Origin: CAVSLM01 sp963728895
GTDB taxonomy: Bacteria; Pseudomonadota; Gammaproteobacteria; JBBQDK01
DNA: 64,000 nt
Direction of reading: 5' to 3'
Assembly: GCA_963728895.1 (NCBI GenBank)
Contig: CAVSLM010000011.1
Coordinates: 62,001-126,000 of the forward strand
In this document: positions 42,617-51,927 of the stretch, piece by piece
How the letters are laid out: the number at the start of each line of letters is the position of its first letter
Numbering within the stretch: position 1 is the first letter of the stretch
Notes under the pieces: generated by a model
What the model saw: only the letters and a program-made list of their open reading frames with translations
What the model was told of the DNA's origin: nothing
Database searches by the model: none
Program-made: the position numbers and the translations under genes

Positions 42617-43993
42617 GTGCACCGTCTGTTCTGGAAGCTGTTCCTGGCGCTCTGGGCGGCGCTGGTACTGTTCGCCGCGGCGAGCATGCTGGTGACGTCC
42701 TACCTGTTGGACCGGGTGCGCGAGGAGCACAACGCGGTTACCCCGCGCGCGCATTATCTGACGCGTCTTTTCGAGGCGCGGGCTGCTGCGCGGGCCCGCG
42801 GGCTGGAGGGTCTGAGGCAGTGGGCGGACGCGGTGGATCGCGCCGATGCCGTACCGTTGCTGGTGCTCGATGCCGCAGGGCATGACCTCCTGGGGCGTGA
42901 AGTTCCCGCCTGGGTGCCGGAGGGCGAGGTGCGCGCCCCTGGGGGACGGCAGCTGCGCGGGCGGCACGAGCGCGACCGGATGGTGGTTCGCCTTGCGGAC
43001 GGCCGGGTGTATCGCCTGCTTCCGGACTTCGGTGGCGTGACCCTGGCGCGCGTGCTGGGCCGACCGCGCGTCATCGCCATCCCCCTGGTGGTGGGCGCGC
43101 TGGTGAGCGCGCTGGTCGGAATGCTGTTGGCGCGCTATCTCACCGCGCCCATCGGTCGGCTGCGGCGTGCCTCGGAGCTCTATGCCGCGGGCGACCTCAG
43201 CCAGCGCGTGGCACCCACCCTGGGCGGGCGGCGCGATGAACTCGCAGGGCTCGCGCACGCCTTCGACGACATGGCCTCACGCCTGGACGCTCTGATGAGC
43301 GCGCAGCGGCAACTTCTGCGCGACGTGTCCCACGAGCTGCGCTCCCCGCTGGCGCGCGTGCAGGTGGCGCTGGGACTGGCGCGGCAGCGCGCAGGTCCGG
43401 GCGCGGCAGCCGACCTGGACCGCATCGAGCGTGAAGCCGACCGGCTCAACGACCTGATCGGTCAACTGTTGTCGCTGGTGCGCATGGAAGCCGGGGAGGG
43501 CGTGGCGGAGCGGGTCCCCGTCGCGCTGCCGGCAATGCTGCAGGACATCGTCGAGGACGCAGCTTACGAAGCCGGGGTACGGGGCTGCGCCGTGCGTCTC
43601 ACGCAGATGGTGCCGGCCGTGGTGCAGGGCGATGCCGCCATGCTGCACAGCGCGCTCGAGAACGTGGTGCGCAATGCCGTGCGACATACCGCCGCGACGA
43701 GCACCGTGGAGCTCTCGCTCCAGGCGCAGGCCGATGCCCCGGGCATGGTGCGGATCGACATCCGCGATCACGGCCCCGGTGTGCCGGAGGACATGTTGCA
43801 GCGCCTGTTCGAGCCTTTCTTCCGGGTCGAGGATGCGCGCGACCGCGCCAGCGGCGGTTACGGGTTGGGGCTTGCCATCGCCGGCCGCGCAGTGCGGCTG
43901 CACGGCGGAACCATCGCCGCGAGCAACGCGCCCGGCGGCGGCCTGCTCGTCACGATACGGCTGCCCGCGCGCATGGCGGGCAGTCCGGAGTAG
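42617..43993 (+). CDS. cpxA: sensor histidine kinase, CpxA-like
   Basis: A 458-residue membrane kinase. Helix 1 (about 8-30), a periplasmic sensor of ~120 residues, helix 2 (about 152-172), HAMP (about 173-225), then His239 in LLRDVSHELRSPLARVQ, the N box LENVVRNAVRH, DHGPGVPEDML and GYGLGLAIAGRAVRLHGG. It should phosphorylate the adjacent CpxR-like regulator in response to envelope stress. The start is GTG 42617, 5 nt after the cpxR stop. Confidence 0.9.
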   Translation: MHRLFWKLFLALWAALVLFAAASMLVTSYLLDRVREEHNAVTPRAHYLTRLFEARAAARARGLEGLRQWADAVDRADAVPLLVLDAAGHDLLGREVPAWVPEGEVRAPGGRQLRGRHERDRMVVRLADGRVYRLLPDFGGVTLARVLGRPRVIAIPLVVGALVSALVGMLLARYLTAPIGRLRRASELYAAGDLSQRVAPTLGGRRDELAGLAHAFDDMASRLDALMSAQRQLLRDVSHELRSPLARVQVALGLARQRAGPGAAADLDRIEREADRLNDLIGQLLSLVRMEAGEGVAERVPVALPAMLQDIVEDAAYEAGVRGCAVRLTQMVPAVVQGDAAMLHSALENVVRNAVRHTAATSTVELSLQAQADAPGMVRIDIRDHGPGVPEDMLQRLFEPFFRVEDARDRASGGYGLGLAIAGRAVRLHGGTIAASNAPGGGLLVTIRLPARMAGSPE

Positions 43994-44003
43994 GCACTTT
44001 ACT

Positions 44004-45179
44004 TTACAGCAACGGTATTCCCGCCAACCGCTCACCGCGCTCGTACACCACGTGGGCTCGGCCCACCAGCAGGGGGTCCAGCGGGCCGATGCGATCGATG
44101 TTCTTGTTGGTGTACGCCAGCTTGTGCAGTACATAGCGCATCGCGTTCAGGCGCGCGCGCTTCTTGCAGTCCGACTTGATCACGGTCCAGGGGGCGTCCG
44201 CGGTGTCGGTATAGAAGAACATCGCCTCCTTGGCTTTCGTGTACTCGTCCCACTTGTCCAGCGAGGCCAGATCCACCGGACTGAGTTTCCAGTGCTTGAG
44301 CGGGTGGCTTTCGCGCTCCTTGAAACGCCGCCGCTGCTCCTGCTGGCTGACCGAGAACCAGAACTTGATGAGGTGGACGCCGCTGCGCACCAGGTTGCGC
44401 TCGAACTCCGGCGCCTGGCGCATGAACTCCAGATACTCCTCCTCGGTGCAGAAGCCCATCACCCGCTCCACGCCCGCCCGGTTGTACCAGGAGCGGTCGA
44501 ACAGCACGATCTCACCGGCGGTCGGCAGATGCTGCACGTAGCGCTGCAGGTACCACTGGCCGCGCTCGGTTTCGGTGGGCTTCTCCAGCGCGACCACGCG
44601 CGCGCCGCGCGGATTGAGATGTTCCATGAACCGCTTGATGGTGCCGCCCTTGCCTGCGGCATCGCGTCCTTCAAAGACGATCACCAGCTTTTGGCCGGTC
44701 TCCTTCACCCAGGCCTGCAGCTTCAGCAGCTCGACCTGCAGGCGGTATTTCTGGCGCTCGTAGTTGCGCCGGGACATCAGATGCTTGTAGGGATAACCGC
44801 CCTCGCGCCAGTCCTCGGCCAGCCGATCATCGAGATTTGCCGGCGGTTTGCCGGTGACGGGCTTCAAGAGCACCTTGCGCAGCATCTCGGCGTCGTCCGG
44901 AGAGGCACCGGCCATGATCGCCTCCAGCGTCTTGACCATGGTACCGGGATCTCCCAGCGCCGGACCCAGGATGTCCCTCACCGCCACCACTTTCGATTCC
45001 TCGGCTGCCTGAACCGCTTCCCCCACTGCAAACCGCTCGATACCCTCTTCGGTGGACGCCGGGGCCACGTCGCCCGCCGAAGCCCGGCGCTGGCGCGGCT
45101 GCGAGGCACGCATGCGCAATGCGCTGCTCGGGGCACGCCTGGTCCTGGGAACTGCTGCGGTGGGTTTCTTGCTCGCCAT
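44004..45179 (-). CDS. ppk2: polyphosphate kinase 2
   Basis: A 391-residue PPK2, which transfers phosphate between polyphosphate and nucleotides. The kinase core has Walker A FEGRDAAGKGGTIKRF, the lid region LFDRSWYNRAGVERVM, YLEFMRQAPEFERNLVRSG and the C-terminal LNAMRYVLHKLAY block. About 115 residues precede the core; the basic, Ala/Pro-rich first 40 look disordered. ATG 45179 gives MASKKPTAAV. The PPK2 subclass cannot be fixed by eye. Confidence 0.93.
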   Translation of the reverse strand: MASKKPTAAVPRTRRAPSSALRMRASQPRQRRASAGDVAPASTEEGIERFAVGEAVQAAEESKVVAVRDILGPALGDPGTMVKTLEAIMAGASPDDAEMLRKVLLKPVTGKPPANLDDRLAEDWREGGYPYKHLMSRRNYERQKYRLQVELLKLQAWVKETGQKLVIVFEGRDAAGKGGTIKRFMEHLNPRGARVVALEKPTETERGQWYLQRYVQHLPTAGEIVLFDRSWYNRAGVERVMGFCTEEEYLEFMRQAPEFERNLVRSGVHLIKFWFSVSQQEQRRRFKERESHPLKHWKLSPVDLASLDKWDEYTKAKEAMFFYTDTADAPWTVIKSDCKKRARLNAMRYVLHKLAYTNKNIDRIGPLDPLLVGRAHVVYERGERLAGIPLL

Positions 45180-45732
45180 GACGGATTCCTCGCAACGGGT
45201 CGGTGATGATGACGAACAGTGGGCTCGCCTCTGCACCTCGCGCTCCGGGCCGCGGCCGGCGTTTCCCTGCTTCTCCGGACGGCGCGCCGCCGGCCGGTGG
45301 TGCACCGGCGCGGCACTGGCGAACAGGCTGAGCGCAACCGCTTCGGCTGGTCATTCTCGCGCCCACTCCAGCGGATGTAAATGCGGCGCGAAGATTTGGA
45401 TTGTCCGCCGCGGCGCGCCGGCGCACTGCCATCTCGACGCTCCCCAGGTGATTGGTTGCACAACCGGAGGGGTGGAAATACCACGCGATTGCCGGCGTCG
45501 TGGTGGTGGTGGGGCGGTTCGCGGACCACCGAAGTGGCGTGGCGATGCAGGTTTGCCATTCAACCTGCCGCTGTGAGCGGCCCGCCCGTGGGAGCGGGGC
45601 CACGCACCGCGATGCTGCGGCGCGCAGCACCGCGGTGTTCCGGCCCTGCAGAGGTATTGGGCGCGCTCATCAGACTGCAAAGTCTGCGGTCTTGCTGTGG
45701 ACGGCGAGCGATGTCCGCCGCCGCGATGCGGT
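45180..45732. other. intergenic stretch without a recognised gene
   Basis: 553 bases between ppk2 and the methyltransferase, both on the minus strand. No recognisable protein frame, RNA or strong hairpin is seen. It includes the ppk2 upstream region. Confidence 0.35.
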
Positions 45733-46386
45733 TCAGGCCGTCCGGCGCGCAGTGACCAGGAAGATCGGATAGTCGCGGCTCTGGTGTTCGGGACCCGTCC
45801 TGCGTGCCACATGGGCAGTACGGAATACCACCTCACCGAGACCCGCCGCGACCAGCCAGTCGCGGACGGTTGCGCGTTCGAAGCCCAGGTGGGCCACGCC
45901 CGGCGCGTCGGTGCCGTGGAAGCTTCCGTCCTCGCGGTCGAGATCGGCCAGCGCCACACGGCCGCCCGGCGCCAGGAGCCAGGCGAGGCGTGCGAACAGT
46001 CCCGCGACATCGGCGACGTGATGCAGCGTCATGCTGCTGAAGATCAGATCGAAGGGCCCGCGCGGCAGCGCCTGCGCCAGATCGTAACGCGCGGTGCGCA
46101 CGTTGCCGAGCTGCAGCTCGGCACGCCTCGCCTCCAGGATTTCCAGCATGCCCGCCGAGCTGTCGACCGCCAGCACCTCGCCCACGTGGGGGGCGAGCAG
46201 CGCCGTGACCAGTCCGGTGCCGGCGCCGATCTCCAGCGCGTGCTCGCTGCCGGCGGGTTGCGTGGCCTCCAGCATCGCCTCGGCGATCGCCTGCGCCATG
46301 ACACGCTTCGGGTCGTCGTCCCAGGAGCGTGCAATGTCGTCGAATCGCGACGCGTTGGCGCCCGAGAGGTGAGCTTCGTTCATCAC
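45733..46386 (-). CDS. class I SAM-dependent methyltransferase
   Basis: A 217-residue methyltransferase. Motif I is ALEIGAGTGLVTALL, the acidic motif II is VLAVDSSAGML, then DLIFSSMTLHHVADVAGLFA and LLAPGGRVALADLDREDGSF. These resemble UbiE/Coq5-like small-molecule methyltransferases. The substrate is unknown. GTG 46386 is immediately followed by ATG 46383; either could start. It follows the DUF2058 gene by 1 nt, so they form an operon. Confidence 0.88.
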   Translation of the reverse strand: MMNEAHLSGANASRFDDIARSWDDDPKRVMAQAIAEAMLEATQPAGSEHALEIGAGTGLVTALLAPHVGEVLAVDSSAGMLEILEARRAELQLGNVRTARYDLAQALPRGPFDLIFSSMTLHHVADVAGLFARLAWLLAPGGRVALADLDREDGSFHGTDAPGVAHLGFERATVRDWLVAAGLGEVVFRTAHVARRTGPEHQSRDYPIFLVTARRTA

Positions 46387-46387
46387 G

Positions 46388-46927
46388 TTACCACATCAGG
46401 TCATCGGGCACGGGATGATCCTTGTAGGCGTCGTCGTCCGAGCCGGTGTCCGCAATCGCCGGGCGCTCCACCACGCAGCGCGCATCGCGCGCGCGGATCT
46501 TTTCCGCCGCATCCACTGGAACTACATCGTACCGGCCGTTGAGCTTGACGATGCTGAGCCGCCCGGATGTGAGCTGCTCGTGCAGGCCTTCGGTGACGTA
46601 GACTTTGCGCACCTTGCTGCCGTCGATGAAGTGATAGCCAATCTCGCCGTCATCGCGCGGAAGTCGATTCTGTTCGATGATCTGCTGGATCTGGGCCGCC
46701 GCGGCCTTGCGTTCGGCCTTTGCCTGGCGCTGCAGATTCAGCGCCCGGTCGCGCGCCGCCTTCTCCGCCGCGGTGCGCTGTGCCGCCTGGGCGCTTGCGC
46801 TGGGCGGTGAAGCTTGCCGGGCATTCCTGCCCTTCTTGTCGCGGACCTTGCCGGCTTCGGCCTTGCGCGCCTGTCTTGGATCGACCAGGCCGGCCTTGAG
46901 TAGCTGTTCACGCAAAGAGTTGCCCAT
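46388..46927 (-). CDS. DUF2058 (YaiL-like) protein
   Basis: A 179-residue protein of the DUF2058 family: MGNSLREQLLKAGLVDPRQA, a long basic coiled-coil region (about 25-95), then NRLPRDDGEIGYHFIDGSKV, RKVYVTEGLHEQLTSGRLSI and VVPVDAAEKIRARD. YaiL of E. coli is the usual reference; it is thought to bind nucleoprotein or polysaccharide, with no firm role. ATG 46927 gives the conserved N-terminus. Confidence 0.92.
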   Translation of the reverse strand: MGNSLREQLLKAGLVDPRQARKAEAGKVRDKKGRNARQASPPSASAQAAQRTAAEKAARDRALNLQRQAKAERKAAAAQIQQIIEQNRLPRDDGEIGYHFIDGSKVRKVYVTEGLHEQLTSGRLSIVKLNGRYDVVPVDAAEKIRARDARCVVERPAIADTGSDDDAYKDHPVPDDLMW

Positions 46928-47164
46928 GTGACTTCCTGCGGTTGGGGTTGCCCTCGCGGACCACGATGGCCTCTGCGCGAGGCGGGGCCCACCTGATGGT
47001 ATTCGTTGCGACCGGCACGCGCAGCCGGGCGTCAACACGAAGCTAGAACTGCGCAGCCCAAGTTGCAAGGGCCACGTGCAATATCCTGAGTCGCCCGCAG
47101 CCGACAAGCCAATGACGGTTGCCTGCGCGTCGTGCCTGCGGCGCGCGTACGGCCGGCGCGGGGC

Positions 47165-47911
47165 TCAGGTGACGGCAAGCGCGCGCGGTGCGGCGGCGTT
47201 GTGTCGCCAGCGCTCGAACTCCTGGGGGAGCAGCTCCACCAGCTCCTGGCCGCTCATGCCGTAGATGTCGTAGGTGAGGTCGAGCTGTTGCAGCACGCGC
47301 ACGAAACGGCGCAGGTTGCCGGGCTGACCGGCTGACTGCGCACCGCGCATGGGCAGCCCACGCGCGCGATCCATGTAAAGCAGGTGGGTCGCTTCCACGA
47401 CTCCGCGGTTGGCGATGAGGTCCTGGCGGCTGGTGATCTCCTGATAGATGCGGCTTTCGGTGTGCGGCGGTCCCGACAACAGCAGGATGGCATGTCCTCC
47501 ATGGCGCCGGTAGACCAGGTATGGTCCGTAGGCGAGATGTCGATAGCGGTAGCGGTAGCCGAGCTCGGCCACGTGTCGATAGTCGCGTCCCGGGCGCCGC
47601 CGGCCTTCGGAGTTGGGCGGGCACAGCATCTCCAGATGGTACAGCGCGAGCCAGGACCACAGCCCGCGACTGCGCACGACATGTTCCAGGGGCAGCGGTG
47701 CCAGCGTCTCGACCAGATACTTGCCGAACCCCCAGCGACTGGCGAAACGCTTGCGCTCGATGCCGATTTCCACCGGCAGCGCGCGCGTGTAGGCCGGATC
47801 CTCCAGCAGATGCCACGGCGGCTCCGATGAAAACCCCGAGCGCAGATCGGAGAGATGGGTCCGGAACTGCTCGATGCCCGCGGCGTTCAGCTCGCGTATC
47901 AGGTCGCTCAT
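47165..47911 (-). CDS. unrecognised protein, third gene of the GHKL module
   Basis: A 248-residue soluble protein I cannot assign with confidence. It begins MSDLIRELNAAGIEQFRTHL. A central aromatic region reads RGLWSWLALYHLEMLCPP, YRYRYRHLAYGPYLVYRRHG and HAILLLSGPPHTESRIYQEI, and the C-terminus has LRRFVRVLQQLDLTYDIYGM. Many conserved-looking Arg, Tyr and His residues suggest nucleic acid contact. It is the last of three minus-strand genes after a GHKL ATPase gene, 109 nt after gene two. There is no signal or membrane segment. Confidence 0.7.
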   Translation of the reverse strand: MSDLIRELNAAGIEQFRTHLSDLRSGFSSEPPWHLLEDPAYTRALPVEIGIERKRFASRWGFGKYLVETLAPLPLEHVVRSRGLWSWLALYHLEMLCPPNSEGRRRPGRDYRHVAELGYRYRYRHLAYGPYLVYRRHGGHAILLLSGPPHTESRIYQEITSRQDLIANRGVVEATHLLYMDRARGLPMRGAQSAGQPGNLRRFVRVLQQLDLTYDIYGMSGQELVELLPQEFERWRHNAAAPRALAVT

Positions 47912-48020
47912 CAGGCCGCTTCCCCGGCCCGATCTCTCACCGGCATGGCTGCTTCTTCCCTACGCACACCGTCTTCTCCCGGGTCTACCGGACTGGACAG
48001 ACCCCAGTGGGCTCCAAGCG

Positions 48021-48806
48021 TCAACTGCCGAGTGGTGCGATCGGCGGGCTGGTCCCTTCGAAGCGCAGGCGCACCTGCCGCACGAGGCAGAATGCCTGCA
48101 CCGCCTCGTCGATCCACTCCGCCTTGCGGCTGCGCGCCTCGACCGAGTCGCCCTGCGGCGGGGGCTCGACCCCGGGCAGGCTGCAGATGTAGCGCAGCCA
48201 CAGCGTGGTCCAGGCGGCGTCGTCGAAGTCCGGATCGGTCTGATTCTCGACCACGACGATCTCATGCAGGATGCGCTGCACCACCTCGGGATAGACCAGC
48301 GCCAGGAACGCGTCGCCGGTGCGCGCCGCCTCCGCAAGACCTTCGATGCGGCTGTTGAGCTCCAGCACCGGCCAGTCGGTGAGGTCCAGCCGCCAGATGC
48401 GCTCGCCCAGATCGCAGAAGTCGACCGGCAGCAACGGCTGCTTGTGCGCGAGATCCTCGTCGGGGCGCAGGGGCAGCAGCTGGTCGGCGCTGCCGAGCAG
48501 CAGGCCATGACGCAGGCTGGGATCGACCACCTTGAGGCGGAACTTCGGCAGTGGCACCGGCGAGATCTCGATCAGCCGGGTGTCGGACGGCGGGTGCGGT
48601 TCGCGCACGGTGCCGAACGCGAAGCGCATGTAGGAGGTTACGTTGTAGGCTTCGACGTAGAGCCGCGCATCGCCGGGGAAGCCGAGGTCGGCGAGGTCGA
48701 AGCGGGCGTCGAAGGCGTAGGTGCTGCCGGGCGCGTGGCGCAGACGGACGATGACCCGCGAGCGCGGAATCTGCTTGCGTCCGGTGTGGTTCAGGCGCCG
48801 CATCAT
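48021..48806 (-). CDS. unrecognised protein, second gene of the GHKL module
   Basis: A 261-residue soluble protein, not recognised. It starts MMRRLNHTGRKQIPRSRVIV, then RFDLADLGFPGDARLYVEAY and YMRFAFGTVREPHPPSDTRL, which look like a beta-sandwich. The C-terminal half is more helical (VYPEVVQRILHEIVVVENQT, AEWIDEAVQAFCLVRQVRLR). The ATG at 48806 overlaps the stop of the ATPase gene in an ATGATG/TGA arrangement, so the two are translationally coupled. Confidence 0.75.
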   Translation of the reverse strand: MMRRLNHTGRKQIPRSRVIVRLRHAPGSTYAFDARFDLADLGFPGDARLYVEAYNVTSYMRFAFGTVREPHPPSDTRLIEISPVPLPKFRLKVVDPSLRHGLLLGSADQLLPLRPDEDLAHKQPLLPVDFCDLGERIWRLDLTDWPVLELNSRIEGLAEAARTGDAFLALVYPEVVQRILHEIVVVENQTDPDFDDAAWTTLWLRYICSLPGVEPPPQGDSVEARSRKAEWIDEAVQAFCLVRQVRLRFEGTSPPIAPLGS

Positions 48807-50723
48807 GCGCCCGGGCCCTCCAGTCCAAGCACCTGCACGCGCATGTCGCGAAGCACATCGAACCCGCTCACGGTTACCAGAAAATCCGGCGCCTCGATGC
48901 GGAACGCCAGCACGTTGTACTGGCGGCGGAACACCGCGGCGCGCTCGGCGTGTACTTCGATGGGCGGCTTGTCGAGCTCGAAATCCGGCGGCTGGTACTG
49001 GGTGAAGGGATTGCCGCGCCGTACCTCGTAGGCGATGCGCACTTCCGCGCGCGGCGGCATCGAGGCGGGGACGCCAGAGCCCAGAAGGCGAAAGCCGCCG
49101 GGAAGCTTCTGCAGCCTGGCGAACGGATCCTTTCCCCCGGTGTCGGTGCCGATCCCGCCATCGTCCGCCGTATCGCCCCCGGCCGGCATGCGGCGCGGGC
49201 GTGCCTGCTCCAGAAGGGCCTGCTCGGTCGACAGGTCGAGCGCAAACAAATGACGAGTGAAGCGTTCGTCGCGTCCCTCGGGAGGCCGGGTCAGGATCCG
49301 CGCGATCTCGCGCGGCGCGTTCTTCACGTAACGCAGCGTGAACGGTCCGTGGCGATAGCGGCTCTTGAACTTGGCGGAGCGTTCCTGCCATTCGGTATGC
49401 GCCGGGTTCTCGGAATCACCGAGCAGCTCACAGAGCGCAGGGTCGCGTACCACGACCAGCGAGCGCACACCCTTCTGCAGGGCACCGTGCACGCCCGTGA
49501 TGGTGATGCCATCGCGCACGAAGTGCTCGTCGCCGGCGGGCACCGTGTCGTCGGGTTCCAGGTACACGTCGAAGGCGGCGCGCGTCGCGAGCCCGGTGGC
49601 GGGCTTCACCCACACCGGAACGGAGAACGCGACACGTTCTCCCCGGTCGAACGCCTCGCGTGGCGCCGCCGCGGCGGCGGCGGGCAGGCAGGCATCGCTC
49701 CAGCGCGGGGCCTGGCTCATGGGCGATTCCGCTAGCTCCACGTGCTGCTCGCGCGGCAGCGCGAGTCCCCAGCGCGCGAGGTCGATGAGGGGCGCGATGC
49801 GCGGGTCGTGTTCCGATTCGCTCGTGCCGAGCATCTGCGCAAGCGTCGCCGCGTCCAGGCGGCAGGGTCGCACCCTCGGCGATCACCTCGATCTGCAGGT
49901 CGCCGCAGAGCAGCGGCACAAAGTAGTGGCGCACGACGGACGGCAGGATGGTCTGCGGCGTGATGTCGGTTTCGGGGTAGGGCACTACCACCGACAGTCC
50001 GGGGGCGTCGCCGCGCGTGATGCCGAAGTCGCGGCAGAACGCATCGAGGTGATCCGCATCCTCCACGGGCAGCGCAAAGCCCCGTTCGATCCGGGCGAAA
50101 TAGCCGTAGGCGTAATAGCGCTGCCGGCCGAGCTTGTGGATCTTCAGCACCGACTGGCCCATCAGCAGCCGGCGGTTGTCGTCGGCGCGTACCGTCAGGG
50201 CAAGAAAGGAGTTGATGCGCGAGGCGGCCGGAAACACAGTCTTGCCGAGGCCCCAGCGCCCGAGCTCCGATGAACCCTTGCGCGAACGCCCGACATTGCG
50301 CCAGAAGTAATAGAAGTCGTTGCGCGCCGCCTCGGCCTCCAGCTCGCCGTCCTCGCTCTGCCCGGGATCGCCCTGCAGGCCACGGGTGCCGTAGTCCTCG
50401 ATCAACAGAAAATTCATGGGGACATCGGATTCCGGCGCGGCAGCGAGGCCGCTGCGCCCGGCCGGGAGGTGCTCCGCGAGCCCGCGCAGCCAGCTCGCGC
50501 TGCGCGCGGCATCGAGTGCCGCGTTCGGCGGCGGGAACACCACGCGCACCCGCACCCGGTGACCGGGCACGCGTGCATCGAGAGAGTTCTGGATTGCCTC
50601 GCGTATCAGCGCATCGCCCAGGCTGCCCAAGGCCTCGGTGGAAAAGAACTCGGCCTCGATCGGGTCGATGTTCATCTCGCCGGGCTGCATGCGCCGGAAG
50701 TGCCAGTTGGGACAGGTGTTCAT
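48803..50723 (-). pseudogene. GHKL (HSP90-like) ATPase, frameshifted
   Basis: From ATG 50723 the first 287 residues hold an HSP90/MutL-type ATPase: REAIQNSLDAR with Glu42 and Asn46, EDYGTRG with Asp110, and GRWGLGKTVFPAASR with Gly160-Lys161. Near 49861 the frame breaks after EVIAEGATL; one extra C restores a join to RLDAATLAQMLG in the next frame. That frame runs 352 residues to 48803, with TRAAFDVYLEPDDTVPAGDE, FVRDGITITGVHGALQKGV and a C-terminal ISGFDVL-like strand. The intact product would be ~640 residues. It heads a three-gene module with two unknown proteins. It may be intact in the organism if the extra base is an error. Confidence 0.75.
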
Positions 50724-51067
50724 CGATGCGGTTCCGCAGGCGGGCGCAGGAAAGGCGGCGGCCGGGAGTGGGCGCGCCTTGCGTCCGAGTCCGCATTTTG
50801 TACAGAGCCGGCCCCCTCTGACAACCGGCAAGTGACGATCGGCGCGCGCATCGCGTCCAGGCTGCACGCCATGACCCGCTCGTACGACGCTTCGATCATG
50901 CGTCCTGGCGCTCGATGGACACAAGGACGGGCGCCGCTCCGCGCGCCGATCCGAAGCCCGTGAGGTCATGCGAAGCGCACAGGCTTCGGCCGCGGCGCCT
51001 GGTTTTGATACTATCGCGGGAACAACCTCCGGCGAGCGGGGGCCATGCGGCGCGAGGAGGACTCACA
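50724..51067. other. divergent intergenic region
   Basis: 344 bases between the GHKL ATPase and the DUF4870-like gene. TGATACTAT at 51006-51014 could be an extended -10 element for the plus-strand gene, but no good -35 was found. No protein frame is supported. Confidence 0.35.
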
Positions 51068-51469
51068 TTGTCCATGGTCGAATCCACACGCAGCGAACCC
51101 CCGGCATCGGTAATGACGGTGGCGCATCTGGTCTACGCACTCCATGCGCTCGCCATCGTGGTGGGCATTACCGGTGCGGCGACCGTCATCGGCAGCTTCA
51201 TCGGCAGCGTGCCCTCCATCGTCGCGGTGATCATGAACTACGTGAAACGCGGCGACGCGCGTGGAACCTGGGTCGAGTCGCATTACCGCTGGCAGATCCG
51301 CACCTTCTGGTTCACCTTGTTCTGGGTGGTCCTGGCGGCGGTGCTGATCGTGACACTGGTCGGTGCGCCGGTCGGGATCATCCTGCTGATCGCGGTGACG
51401 GGGTGGCTGATCTACCGCATCGGGCGCGGCTGGCTGCGGCTGCTGGACAAGCGTGAGATGTACGTCTGA
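51068..51469 (+). CDS. DUF4870-like membrane protein
   Basis: A ~133-residue protein with three hydrophobic segments: VYALHALAIVVGITGAATVI, a central SFIGSVPSIVAVIMNYV, and WFTLFWVVLAAVLIVTLVG followed by IILLIAVTGWLIYRIGRGWL. The pattern, with the ESHYRWQIRTFW block, fits DUF4870-type small membrane proteins. TTG 51068 has a good gaggagg upstream at ~7 nt; ATG 51074 is the alternative. The function is unknown. Confidence 0.8.
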   Translation: MSMVESTRSEPPASVMTVAHLVYALHALAIVVGITGAATVIGSFIGSVPSIVAVIMNYVKRGDARGTWVESHYRWQIRTFWFTLFWVVLAAVLIVTLVGAPVGIILLIAVTGWLIYRIGRGWLRLLDKREMYV

Positions 51470-51927
51470 CGGTGGTGCTGCCGGACCGTCGTCCTCTTCC
51501 ACCGTCGGCGTCCGGCCACTGCCTGATCAGGGCCAGGAAGTGGCTCGCCGATGTGCCGCGCCGCGCGCTGCCATCGGCTCGGCATGGGGAATCGAGTCGA
51601 ACACGGGCCGGCTCCCGTCGGCGGTTTCCCGTCACCCGTGCGCGAGGTTTGCGACGCTCCGCGGCGAAGGGGTCGCGGAAATCACTCGCGCCTTCACCAC
51701 GCGGTGCTCGGCGTGTAAAGGACACCGGCGTTTTTCCGTCGTGGCGGCGGGGCCCTGCCGCTGTGGAGGTTCCTGCGGCCGCGCCGCGTTCCTCCTCCTT
51801 CCTGGCATATAAACCTCAAAGAATCAATAAGGTAACCAGGTATTACCGGACCGGTCCGTCGCCGACATGTCCGTGGCGCAATCCTTGCTTGCGCAGCCCT
51901 CGAAAAGCGCCACAACGGAAACACGGC
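51470..51927. other. upstream region of the pilus operon
   Basis: 458 bases before mshM. No credible gene is seen. An A/T-rich tract at about 51806-51846 (GGCATATAAACC then AATCAATAAGG) stands out from the GC-rich surroundings and could carry the operon promoter; no clear -35/-10 pair can be named. Confidence 0.35.
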
